Origin: Betaproteobacteria bacterium
GTDB lineage: Bacteria > Pseudomonadota > Gammaproteobacteria > Burkholderiales > Burkholderiaceae
DNA length: 30,318 nt
NCBI GenBank assembly: GCA_009921765.1
Contig: RFXC01000019.1
Location: forward strand, 1 to 30,318
Direction: 5' to 3'
Both the position numbers and the translations under genes were made by a program. Every line of letters begins with the position of its first letter. Within the stretch, counting starts at the first letter, position 1. Below the pieces are notes generated by a model. That model was not told the DNA's origin and did not search any database. It saw nothing but the letters and a program-made list of their open reading frames with translations. Shown here piece by piece: positions 6,197 to 13,930 of the stretch.

Positions 6197-7954
6197 CTAT
6201 GCACGTACGGGCGGGTCCGGTGCGTCATCAATCTGGCCCGCAGCGTGCAGGGCTGCGAGATAGCCTGTACACATTCCTGGGCCCAGGGTGGCGCCACCGC
6301 CGGGGTAATCGCCACCCATGAGGTTGGAGGCGTCGTTGCCCGCTGCGTACAAGCCAGCGATCGGTCGCCCGGTCTGATCGAGCACGCGCGCGCGGTGGTC
6401 GATGTCGAGCCCGAGCAGGGTGCCGAGTTCGCCGATGTGCAGGCGAACCGCGTAAAACGGCCCGCTTTCGATCGGGGCGAGGCAGGGATTGGGCCGATGA
6501 GACGCGTCACCGTTGTACTGGTTGTAGAGATTGGAGCCCTTGCCGAACGCGGGGTCGTGACCCACGCGGGCATGCTCGTTGAATGTCCTGACAGTTTCCA
6601 GAAATGTCTCGGTCGGCAGTTCAAGCCTGCGAGCGAGTTCGGCTAGCGATTCGGCGCGGATCAGATAGCCGCTTCGAATATGTTCTCCAAACGGCAGCGG
6701 GTGAGGCCGTGCCGCCCCCATGCCATAGCGTCGCATGGCGCGATGGTCTGCAATCAGGTACGCGGTCACCTCACTGTCGGCTTCGCAGGTCGCGATCATC
6801 GCCTGTCCGAAGTCATGGTATGAGGAGGCCTCATTCACGAAGCGCAGCCCCGAACGGTTCACCGCGATGAACCCTGGCTTCTGGCGATCAATGAGATGCG
6901 GGAAATTGACATGCGTGCCATCGCTTTTCGGGATACGCGACACCGGTGCCCAGCAGGCGGCGTGGCGTTGATGGAGATTGAGCCGGGCGCCTGCAGCTTC
7001 GGCCGCGCGGAGCGCATCGCCGGTCAAGGTGGCCGGGACCGGCGAGTGGTGCGACTGGCCGCGCGCCGCATGCGGAAACAACTGTTGTTGCCGCGCTCGA
7101 TCGTGAGAGAAGCCACCGGCTGCCAGAACGATGCCACGCGAGGCAACCATCCGCCGCAGTCCCTTCGCGGTTGCCACCTGGACGGCGACAACGCGACCCT
7201 CGCGGACCTCGATCGACTCGAGTCCGCAGGCGGTGAAGATATCGGCGCCGTGTTCGAGGGCAGACAGCATGAGTCGGGCGACGAGCGCGTTCCCATTCGA
7301 GAGATCCATGGGGCGCCGATGGACGATCAGATCGCGGAAATGGCGGGCAAGCTTGCGGGCGACAAACCGGAATGAATCGAATGAGCGAAGCGCATTCAGG
7401 AAGTGTTTGAGATCAGGCCCGGGCTTGATCATCAGCCCGAGAAAGGTCATTTCGCGCAGGGGCGGTCGCAGTCGGCCAATCTGGGAGCCCAGGTGCCGAC
7501 CGTCAAACGGCAAGGGATGAATGGTCCGGCCTTCGTGTGCCGCGCCAGGGACATCTGGACGATAGTCGGGGCGGCCCGCGGCGTAGCTGAATCGGACAGC
7601 GGCACGGTCTTCCATGAAGCGCAGCATCCGTGGCGCGTGCGTGATGAATGCCGCGACGAGATCGGGGCGAAAACATGCGCCAGCGCAGTGCCTCAGATAG
7701 TCCCACGCGGCCTCGGGCGTGTCGCGCACGCCTGCTGCGGATGCAAGATGGTTGCAGGGAATCCAGACCCCTCCTGCTGAGATAGCTGTGGTCCCCCCAA
7801 GCACGTCTGCCTTTTCAATCACGGCTGTCTTGAGACCGACGATGGCTGCGGTGACCGCCGCACTCAGGGCCGCCGCGCCTGACCCCACAACGATCAGGTC
7901 GTATTGACTGTCAGGCGCGGGGAGGGTGGCCGGGGATAAGGTCGGTGCGGACAT
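6197..7954 (-). CDS. FAD-dependent dehydrogenase, 3-ketosteroid delta1-dehydrogenase/fumarate reductase-like
   Basis: This 585-residue flavoprotein has an N-terminal FAD motif VVGSGAAAL (about residues 22-30), GGTTAISAGGVWIP (53-66) and a C-terminal GNDASNLMGGDYPGGGATLGP that closes the FAD site. The last segment resembles the Tyr-x3-Gly catalytic region of 3-ketosteroid delta1-dehydrogenases, so alpha,beta-desaturation of a carbonyl compound is plausible. It is clearly paralogous to the product of 13931-15631: both have PLPFDGR, a KPG(F/L)IAV...RFVNE...SYHDF stretch and FGKG...YNGD. It heads the minus-strand operon and diverges from the gene at 8153. No strong Shine-Dalgarno was seen at the ATG at 7954. 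A steroid substrate is not proven. Confidence 0.92.
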   Translation of the reverse strand: MSAPTLSPATLPAPDSQYDLIVVGSGAAALSAAVTAAIVGLKTAVIEKADVLGGTTAISAGGVWIPCNHLASAAGVRDTPEAAWDYLRHCAGACFRPDLVAAFITHAPRMLRFMEDRAAVRFSYAAGRPDYRPDVPGAAHEGRTIHPLPFDGRHLGSQIGRLRPPLREMTFLGLMIKPGPDLKHFLNALRSFDSFRFVARKLARHFRDLIVHRRPMDLSNGNALVARLMLSALEHGADIFTACGLESIEVREGRVVAVQVATAKGLRRMVASRGIVLAAGGFSHDRARQQQLFPHAARGQSHHSPVPATLTGDALRAAEAAGARLNLHQRHAACWAPVSRIPKSDGTHVNFPHLIDRQKPGFIAVNRSGLRFVNEASSYHDFGQAMIATCEADSEVTAYLIADHRAMRRYGMGAARPHPLPFGEHIRSGYLIRAESLAELARRLELPTETFLETVRTFNEHARVGHDPAFGKGSNLYNQYNGDASHRPNPCLAPIESGPFYAVRLHIGELGTLLGLDIDHRARVLDQTGRPIAGLYAAGNDASNLMGGDYPGGGATLGPGMCTGYLAALHAAGQIDDAPDPPVRA

Positions 7955-8087
7955 GGATGGCAGCGTGGTGACGGATCATGGTGGCGACGAGGTCGACTCT
8001 GGCCCCGAAGGTGCCCATCCGCCGGGACGCAGTTTCAAAAAGTGGAACCGCTTGATGCCGGGTGACTTCAGTCGTCATGCTCTTTAA

Positions 8088-8116
8088 TTGACGGGCTCGA
8101 CCGCTCCTGCCATAAA
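8088..8116 (+). promoter_or_regulatory. Sigma70-like promoter for the plus-strand FAD/Bug operon
   Basis: TTGACG at 8088-8093 is followed by a 17-base spacer and CATAAA at 8111-8116, a good match to the sigma70 consensus with ideal spacing. Transcription would start near 8123, about 30 bases before the TTG start at 8153. It lies in the 198-base divergent gap. I found no comparably good promoter for the opposite gene at 7954. Confidence 0.55.
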
Positions 8117-8152
8117 CCCGAGCTTCGGCACGCGAAAGGTGAGGGGCACAAT

Positions 8153-9559
8153 TTGAAGCGGGATCTTGTGATCATGGGGGGCGGACTGGCGGGCCTGTCG
8201 GCTGCGGTTCGCGCGCGTCAGCTGGGTCTGTCGGTGGCGGTGCTCGATCAGGGCAGCAGCGACCGGTATCTCTGCAATTCGCGCTACTCGGGAGGCATTC
8301 TGCATCTTGCGTTCAGAGATGTGGCAGATGATCCGGCGTCACTTCGGGATGCGATGAACGAGGCGACCAAAGGCTATATCAACCCGTCACTTGCCGCGCT
8401 TCTTGCCGACAACGCGCTGCGATCGGTGCACTGGTTGCGCGACCAGGGAGTGCGTTTCATCCGCAATCCGCAGGTGGTTTGGCAGCGTTGGGTGCTCGCA
8501 CCGCCGAGGGCGATCACGGGTGGCCTGGATTGGGAAGGCAGAGGCCCAGATCTGGCGCTGCGGACATTGCTTGCCAAGTTTCGCGAGCTGGGCGGGGAAC
8601 TTGCGCTCGAAACCCGGGTGGACCATGCGCTGGTGCGCGAGGGCCGATGCACAGGCGTTCGCGCTCACCAGGCAGGCCGCGAGATCGACTATGAGGCCGG
8701 TGCGGTCCTGATTGCCGATGGTGGGTTTCAGGCCAACCCAGATTTGATGAAGGCGCATGTATCGCCCCAGCCTGCGGGTGTCTTGCAGCGCAATTCCGGG
8801 ATGTCTCGCGGCGATGGCCTGCGGCTCGCGGCCGCATTGGGCGCAGCCACCGTCGGTATGGAAGCGTTCTACGGACATCTGCTGGTTCAGGAGGCCTTCG
8901 GCAACCCGAAGCTCTGGCCCTATCCGCAGGTTGATGAGATCGCCTGCGCAGGGATGGTGGTCGATCGGCATGGCCATCGTATTGCCGATGAGGGATTGGG
9001 CGGGGTCTATCTTGCCAACCAGATTGCTCACCGCGACAACCCGCTCGATTGCCACGTGATTTTTGATTCCGCCATCTGGGATGTGCAGGGACGTCAGTCA
9101 CGAATTCCCGCCAACCCGCATCTGCTTCGCGGGGGCGCCACGATGCTGGAGGCGCCCACGATCGCGGCGCTTGCGGCCCAAATCGGTGTCGATGCGGCTG
9201 GGCTCGAGCAGACGGTTGCCGCGCACAACCAGGCAGTGGCAACCGGCAAGGGCGCCGATCTTGAGCCGCCACGATCAGCGAACAAGCATGCGCCTGCCCC
9301 GATTGCCAAAGCGCCGTTCCATGCGTTTCCCGTCTGCGCGGGCATCACGCACACAGCTGGCGGCTTGCGAGTGGACGCACAGACGCGTGTGCTGAACGCA
9401 GACGGTGGGGTGATCGAGGGCTTGCATGCCGCAGGGGCGGCCGTGGGCGGGATCGAGGGCGGTCCCCAGGCGGGTTATGTCGGCGGCCTGATGAAGGCGC
9501 TGGTTCTGGGTTTGGTGGCGGCCGAGCAGGTGGCCAGTCAGGTTAAACAGGGAGGCTGA
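8153..9559 (+). CDS. FAD-dependent dehydrogenase (tricarballylate dehydrogenase/fumarate reductase flavoprotein-like)
   Basis: The 468-residue protein starts at a TTG at 8153 with GAGGGG just upstream; the next ATG would cut off the beta-strand of the FAD fold, so the TTG is preferred. The dinucleotide motif IMGGGLAGLSAA is at residues 7-18. The C-terminal half has AGITHTAGGLRVDAQTRVL and GLHAAGAAVGGIEGG, typical of the FAD-binding 2 family that includes TcuA, fumarate reductase and L-aspartate oxidase. It probably oxidises or desaturates a carboxylic acid. It is the first gene of the plus-strand operon and is two bases from the following Bug gene, so a shared substrate between transporter receptor and enzyme is likely. 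Confidence 0.9.
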   Translation: MKRDLVIMGGGLAGLSAAVRARQLGLSVAVLDQGSSDRYLCNSRYSGGILHLAFRDVADDPASLRDAMNEATKGYINPSLAALLADNALRSVHWLRDQGVRFIRNPQVVWQRWVLAPPRAITGGLDWEGRGPDLALRTLLAKFRELGGELALETRVDHALVREGRCTGVRAHQAGREIDYEAGAVLIADGGFQANPDLMKAHVSPQPAGVLQRNSGMSRGDGLRLAAALGAATVGMEAFYGHLLVQEAFGNPKLWPYPQVDEIACAGMVVDRHGHRIADEGLGGVYLANQIAHRDNPLDCHVIFDSAIWDVQGRQSRIPANPHLLRGGATMLEAPTIAALAAQIGVDAAGLEQTVAAHNQAVATGKGADLEPPRSANKHAPAPIAKAPFHAFPVCAGITHTAGGLRVDAQTRVLNADGGVIEGLHAAGAAVGGIEGGPQAGYVGGLMKALVLGLVAAEQVASQVKQGG

Positions 9560-9561
9560 TC

Positions 9562-10530
9562 ATGATCCGGAAGTTGCTGAGGGTCGGGTTCTTGGCGCTG
9601 GCGCTGTCGGGAGCCGGCTCGGTAGTGGCGCAGACATACCCGAACAAATCGGTGCGTATCGTGGTGCCGTTTGCGCCAGGCGGAAGCGCGGACGGCACGG
9701 CACGGCCGGTCGCAGAACGGCTGTCGTCCATTCTTGGGCAGGCCTTTGTGATCGATAACCGCCCGGGCGGCTACGGCACGGTCGGCGCTGCGCACGTGGC
9801 CAAGTCGGAACCCGACGGATATACCCTGCTGCTCGTGCCCGGCACGCATGTGTTGACGCCGCGGCTGTTGCCCAACCTCGGGTATCACGCCATCAACGAT
9901 TTCTCGCCCGTGGCAACGCTGGTGTTTGCGCCCTACGTGATCATTGGTGCAAAAAATCTTCCATTCACCACGCTCAAAGACGCGATGCAGTTCGCGCGAG
10001 AGCAGCCCGGCAAGATTTCCATCGGCAATTCCGAGGTCACAACAAGGCTCGCGGGCGAATCGCTTGCCAAGGTTGCCGGCGTCACGGTCACGCATGTGCC
10101 GTACAAGGGGGGTGGGCCGATCGCCAATGATGTGCTTGGGGGGCACCTGGCGATTGGGGTGGTCACGCCGATTTCGGCGCTTGGGTTTCATCGCGAGAAG
10201 CGGGTGAACTCGCTTGCCGTGACATCGCCGAGGCGCCTGGCGAGTCTGCCGGATGTTCCGACGGTTGCCGAGGCGCTCGGGGTTGCAGAATACGACTCGC
10301 AGACCTGGTTCGCGCTCGCTGGGCCAGCCAACATGCCGCGGCAAGCCATTGAGCGTCTGTCGCAGGCGATCCGTCAGATCATGCAGGATCGGGACATGCT
10401 CGACCGCTTTGCCAATATGGGCCTGGTCCCGGCCGAAGACACTTCACCGGAGTCGCTGGGCCGCCTCATGCGGTCGTTCAGCGAGCGCAACGGCGTTCTG
10501 ATTGATGCGGCCAAGCTCAAGCTTGATTAG
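9562..10530 (+). CDS. Bug/TctC-family periplasmic binding protein
   Basis: This 322-residue solute-binding protein has a Sec signal (MIRKLLRVGFLALALSG...VVAQ), then YPNKSVRIVVPFAPGGSADG, VIDNRPGGYGTVGAAHVAKS, THVPYKGGGPIANDVLGG and LASLPDVPTVAEALG, all hallmarks of Bug receptors. The ATG is two bases after the FAD dehydrogenase stop, with GGGAGG as ribosome-binding site, which argues for translational coupling. Bug proteins capture carboxylates and similar small molecules for tripartite (TctAB) permeases or act as sensors. No TctA or TctB gene is in the window. Confidence 0.94.
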   Translation: MIRKLLRVGFLALALSGAGSVVAQTYPNKSVRIVVPFAPGGSADGTARPVAERLSSILGQAFVIDNRPGGYGTVGAAHVAKSEPDGYTLLLVPGTHVLTPRLLPNLGYHAINDFSPVATLVFAPYVIIGAKNLPFTTLKDAMQFAREQPGKISIGNSEVTTRLAGESLAKVAGVTVTHVPYKGGGPIANDVLGGHLAIGVVTPISALGFHREKRVNSLAVTSPRRLASLPDVPTVAEALGVAEYDSQTWFALAGPANMPRQAIERLSQAIRQIMQDRDMLDRFANMGLVPAEDTSPESLGRLMRSFSERNGVLIDAAKLKLD

Positions 10531-10564
10531 GCAACGGCCGGGCACGCCTCAAAGGGGGAACACC

Positions 10565-11533
10565 ATGAAGACGAAGGTATTCGGTTCGTTGCTGATGATG
10601 CTGGGCGTGTTGACTGGTCAGGTGCAGGCGCAAACCTGGCCGGAACGCGCCGTCCGGGTGGTGGTGCCCTTCAGCGCCGGGGGTGGCACTGACATCATCG
10701 CAAGACTTGTCGCCCAGCGATTGAGCGAGCGGCTGGGGCAGCCGTTTGTTGTGGAAAATCGGACGGGCGGCAACGGGAACATCGGCGCGCAACTCGTTGC
10801 TCGCTCGGGTGCTGATGGGCATACCTTGCTGGTGAGCACGTCGGCCCTCACGATCAACCCGGCGCTGCACGACAACACGGGCTATCAGCTGAAGGAATTT
10901 ACGCCGGTCACCCAGCTCGCCACCTCGCCCTATCTGCTCGTGGTGAACCCGGTAGCAGCGCCAGGACTCACCAGTCTGGCGAGCCTCATTGAGCAGGCGA
11001 AGTCGCGTGAAGGCGCTGTGTCGTGGGCGTCCACGTCTGAAGGAAATGCCGAGCACCTTGCCGGCGCCTTGCTGCAGCAAATGGCGGGCTTCAGGATGAC
11101 CCATGTGCCCTACAAGGGCGGGGCGGACGCGCTCAAGGATGTCGTAGGCGGTCACGTTGCCGTCGGTGTGGTGTCGCTGCCCACGTCGATTGCCTTCGTA
11201 AAATCGGGTCAGCTTCGTGTGCTGGGGGTGACCTCAGCCACACGTGCCCCGCAGATTCCGGACATACCGACGCTGTCCGAGATCGGTGTGTCGGGGTATG
11301 AATTGCCGACCTGGTACGGAATGTGGGCCCCGGCGGGCGTCCGGCCCGACATTGTTGCGAGACTGCATGCTGTGCTCGCGGACATCCTGCGAAACGAGGA
11401 GGTCAGTCAAAGGGTGATCGGGATGGGATTCGCGGTGGGCTCCATGACCCAGGCGCAGTTTGGCGACTACGTGCAGCGCGAGGCAGCGAAGTACATCGCG
11501 CTTGCCGCTCAAATCGGTCTGAAAAAGCAGTAA
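10565..11533 (+). CDS. Bug/TctC-family periplasmic binding protein, second tandem copy
   Basis: The protein has 322 residues, with a Sec signal (MKTKVFGSLLMMLGVLTGQVQAQ), WPERAVRVVVPFSAGGGTDI, VVENRTGGNGNIGAQLVA, MTHVPYKGGADALKDVVGG and PQIPDIPTLSEIGVSGYE. The frame is open upstream to 10502, but the ATG at 10565 has AAAGGGGGAA just upstream and gives a proper signal peptide. It lies 34 bases after the previous Bug gene. The two are the same family but clearly diverged, so they are old paralogues and may bind different ligands. It ends 14 bases before the next FAD dehydrogenase. Confidence 0.94.
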   Translation: MKTKVFGSLLMMLGVLTGQVQAQTWPERAVRVVVPFSAGGGTDIIARLVAQRLSERLGQPFVVENRTGGNGNIGAQLVARSGADGHTLLVSTSALTINPALHDNTGYQLKEFTPVTQLATSPYLLVVNPVAAPGLTSLASLIEQAKSREGAVSWASTSEGNAEHLAGALLQQMAGFRMTHVPYKGGADALKDVVGGHVAVGVVSLPTSIAFVKSGQLRVLGVTSATRAPQIPDIPTLSEIGVSGYELPTWYGMWAPAGVRPDIVARLHAVLADILRNEEVSQRVIGMGFAVGSMTQAQFGDYVQREAAKYIALAAQIGLKKQ

Positions 11534-11547
11534 GCAGCGAACACACA

Positions 11548-13086
11548 ATGAGCGAAACCCCGGCATCGGAGACGTTCAACGATACGTTTGATGTGATCGT
11601 GATCGGTGGAGGCGGATCGGGGCTTGCTGCGGCGATCGAGGCGCGTACGCTTGGCCGGCGGGTGGTGCTTCTCGAGAAGAACCCCCGGTTGGGAGGCTCG
11701 ACTGCATGGTCCGTTGGTTCGATCAGTGCCACCAACACGCCGCATCAACTGCGGCAGGGCATCCGCGACAGCGCCGATCATCATTTCGAGGATCTGGGGC
11801 TGTTCTGTCAGCGCACCGGCTTGCCCGACAATCTCAAACTTCGACGCATTCTTGTCGACAATGTGTCCGACACCTTTCGTTGGCTGCAGTCAATGGGTGT
11901 TGTTTTTCATGGCCCATTGCATCAGCCGCCGCATCGCAAACCGCGCATGCACAACGTGCTGCCGAATTCCCGCGCCTACATCTACCACCTCGGCAGACGC
12001 GCGCGCTCGCTTGGGGTCGACATTCGGACTGGCTGGCGTGTGGTGGATATGGTGCTTGCCAACGGCGCGGTGGTGGGGGTTGAGGCCGAGTTCCAGGGGC
12101 GCACTGTGCGTCTTGGCGCGCGCGGTGGTGTCATTCTGGCAAGTGGCGATTTCGCGGGCAGCGATTCGATGCGTGGCCGTCATCTGCCGGCTGGCGTTGC
12201 CAACGCCAGACCGATCAATCCCACCAACACCGGCGATGGTCATCGGCTGGTGCAAAGGCTGGGTGGCCAGATCATGAACGATGGTCACCATCTGGCGGGT
12301 GTCCGGTTCGACCCACCGCCGGCACGCTGGGTGCTGAACCTCCCGCCTTGGCGAATCCTCACGCGTTTCATCAGCTGGTCGCTAGACCATATGCCCCAGC
12401 GGGTTCTGCGGCCGTTCGTGATGAGTTTTCTCACGACCGTTCTTCAGTCGTCGCCGGAGTTGTATCGGCAGGGAGCTGTGCTGATCAATCGTCATGGTCG
12501 ACGATTCAATGATGAGCCTGGTGAACCGACCCGCCACCTGACCGAACAGCCTGAGGGTGCGGCGTACATTCTGCTGGACGGGCGGCTCACCGCCCAGTTC
12601 TCGGCACCGCCCTACCACCTCTCTACAGCGCCAGGGATTGCCTACGGGTACATACCCGACTATCGCCGGTCGCGCCGGGATATCTTCCACGAAGCGTCAA
12701 CGCTCGCGGGTCTCGCCGGCCGTCTGGGCATCGACCCTCAGGTCTTGCAAGACACGATAGATCGTTACAACCGCAACGAGGCAACGGCTGATGGTGCTTC
12801 GGTCCGCGGAACCCGGCCCACGCTGGAATCGGGGCCCTGGGTCGCCCTGGGGCCGGTTCGGCACTACATCACTTTCAGCGACTCCGGTGTCGCGGTTGAT
12901 GAACGACACCGGGTTCTGGGAGCCGACCAGCAGGCCATTGAGGGGTTGTACGCGGTGGGCTTCATCGGAATGGGCGGCATGCTGCTCGAAGGCCTCGGTC
13001 ATCACCTCGGCTGGGCATTCACCTCGGGCCGGCGTGCGGGTCGGTTCGCGGCAAGCCGTGTGGTAACCGAGGATCTGCACGCATGA
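11548..13086 (+). CDS. FAD-dependent oxidoreductase (fumarate reductase/succinate dehydrogenase flavoprotein-like)
   Basis: The 512-residue protein has DVIVIGGGGSGLAAAIEA (about residues 15-32) as FAD motif and LGGSTAWSVGSI (48-59). The C-terminal part has HYITFSDSGVAVDERHRVLG and LYAVGFIGMGGMLLEGLGHH. The open frame extends upstream to 11323, but that part overlaps the Bug gene in another frame; the ATG at 11548, which begins MSETPASETF, is the sensible start. It overlaps the next gene by four bases (ATGA). It is in the same superfamily as the other flavoproteins of the window but not the closest relative of the KstD-like pair. The substrate is unknown. Confidence 0.92.
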   Translation: MSETPASETFNDTFDVIVIGGGGSGLAAAIEARTLGRRVVLLEKNPRLGGSTAWSVGSISATNTPHQLRQGIRDSADHHFEDLGLFCQRTGLPDNLKLRRILVDNVSDTFRWLQSMGVVFHGPLHQPPHRKPRMHNVLPNSRAYIYHLGRRARSLGVDIRTGWRVVDMVLANGAVVGVEAEFQGRTVRLGARGGVILASGDFAGSDSMRGRHLPAGVANARPINPTNTGDGHRLVQRLGGQIMNDGHHLAGVRFDPPPARWVLNLPPWRILTRFISWSLDHMPQRVLRPFVMSFLTTVLQSSPELYRQGAVLINRHGRRFNDEPGEPTRHLTEQPEGAAYILLDGRLTAQFSAPPYHLSTAPGIAYGYIPDYRRSRRDIFHEASTLAGLAGRLGIDPQVLQDTIDRYNRNEATADGASVRGTRPTLESGPWVALGPVRHYITFSDSGVAVDERHRVLGADQQAIEGLYAVGFIGMGGMLLEGLGHHLGWAFTSGRRAGRFAASRVVTEDLHA

Positions 13087-13925
13087 CTTCCCCGAACGGA
13101 GCGGCGATGCATACCCTCACGCTGGGGTACCTGTGCCTTGCGGATGTCGGGCCGCTCGATATCGTGCTCGCCGCTGGTCACGCGGGTTTTCAATCGGTGG
13201 GCGTGCGGCTAACCGCCCGGCGACCGGACGAGTCGTGGTCATTTGCGTCGGTCCGCGATCGTGCTGCCAGGCGGGTGCTTGCGCGGGCACTCGCTGATCA
13301 CGGTCTGTCGCTTTCGAATGTGTCGAGTTTTCACCTGTACCCCGAAGTCACGCTTGAGCATCTGCGCCCGGTCATCGAGGCGTCGGTCGAACTGGGTGCC
13401 AACACGCTGATCGCCTGCATCTATCGCGATCCGGGCAATGCGTTGAACGATTTTCTTGGCGACTATGCGGCGGAGGCGCATGCCGCGGGTTTGCGGATTG
13501 CGATCGAGACCGTTTCATACAGCGCCTGCCGGACGCTCGCAGGAGCGCGCGAAATGATGCGCCAGGTGAATTCTCCTGCGCTTGGACTGATGCTCGACCC
13601 CCTGCATCTCCAACGCGGAGGCAGTGCCTGGACCGAAATCGGGGAATTGTCCTCGAACGAAATCTGTATTGCCCAACTGTGTGACGCGACGATCGATCCA
13701 CCGGTCGGGGTCGATCCTGCTGTCGAGGCGCGGACGATGCGCCGCTATCCTGGGGCGGGTGATCTTCCGATCCTGAATTTCCTGCGCGCTTTGCCGGATG
13801 CAGCCGAGATCGAACTCGAGGTGCCCGCCGTTGAAGATCGTCACCTGCCGCCCGCGCAACGGGCTGCCCTGATTCGAAGCCGGTGCGTCGCGTATCTGCA
13901 GGCGCATGGGTTTTCCGCAGGTTGA
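13083..13925 (+). CDS. Sugar phosphate isomerase/epimerase family TIM-barrel protein
   Basis: This 280-residue protein is of the xylose isomerase-like TIM-barrel (AP endonuclease 2) type. Likely metal ligands at strand ends are visible: E142 in IAIETVSYS, D172 and H175 in MLDPLHL, D201 in QLCDA, and E246 in IELEVPA. It starts at an ATG overlapping the previous stop (ATGA), with GAGGA upstream. An internal ATG at 13107 also has a good GGAG site and would give 272 residues. Members isomerise or epimerise hydroxy-ketones or act as dehydratases such as IolE or 3-dehydroshikimate dehydratase. It lies between two FAD dehydrogenases, suggesting work on a keto or hydroxy intermediate. Confidence 0.9.
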   Translation: MTSPNGAAMHTLTLGYLCLADVGPLDIVLAAGHAGFQSVGVRLTARRPDESWSFASVRDRAARRVLARALADHGLSLSNVSSFHLYPEVTLEHLRPVIEASVELGANTLIACIYRDPGNALNDFLGDYAAEAHAAGLRIAIETVSYSACRTLAGAREMMRQVNSPALGLMLDPLHLQRGGSAWTEIGELSSNEICIAQLCDATIDPPVGVDPAVEARTMRRYPGAGDLPILNFLRALPDAAEIELEVPAVEDRHLPPAQRAALIRSRCVAYLQAHGFSAG

Positions 13926-13930
13926 TCCGA

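Noticed and set aside
5593..6321. 242-codon open frame on the plus strand
   Set aside because: It is antisense to the FAH-family gene and the end of the FAD dehydrogenase; no domain is recognisable.
6197..7954. Assigning the KstD-like proteins to steroid degradation
   Set aside because: No other steroid genes (such as HsaC/HsaD, KshA or Mce-type uptake) are present, and the superfamily acts on many carbonyl and acid substrates.
9538..10344. 268-codon open frame on the minus strand
   Set aside because: It lies antisense to a well-conserved Bug gene and its translation is Arg/His-rich without recognisable motifs.
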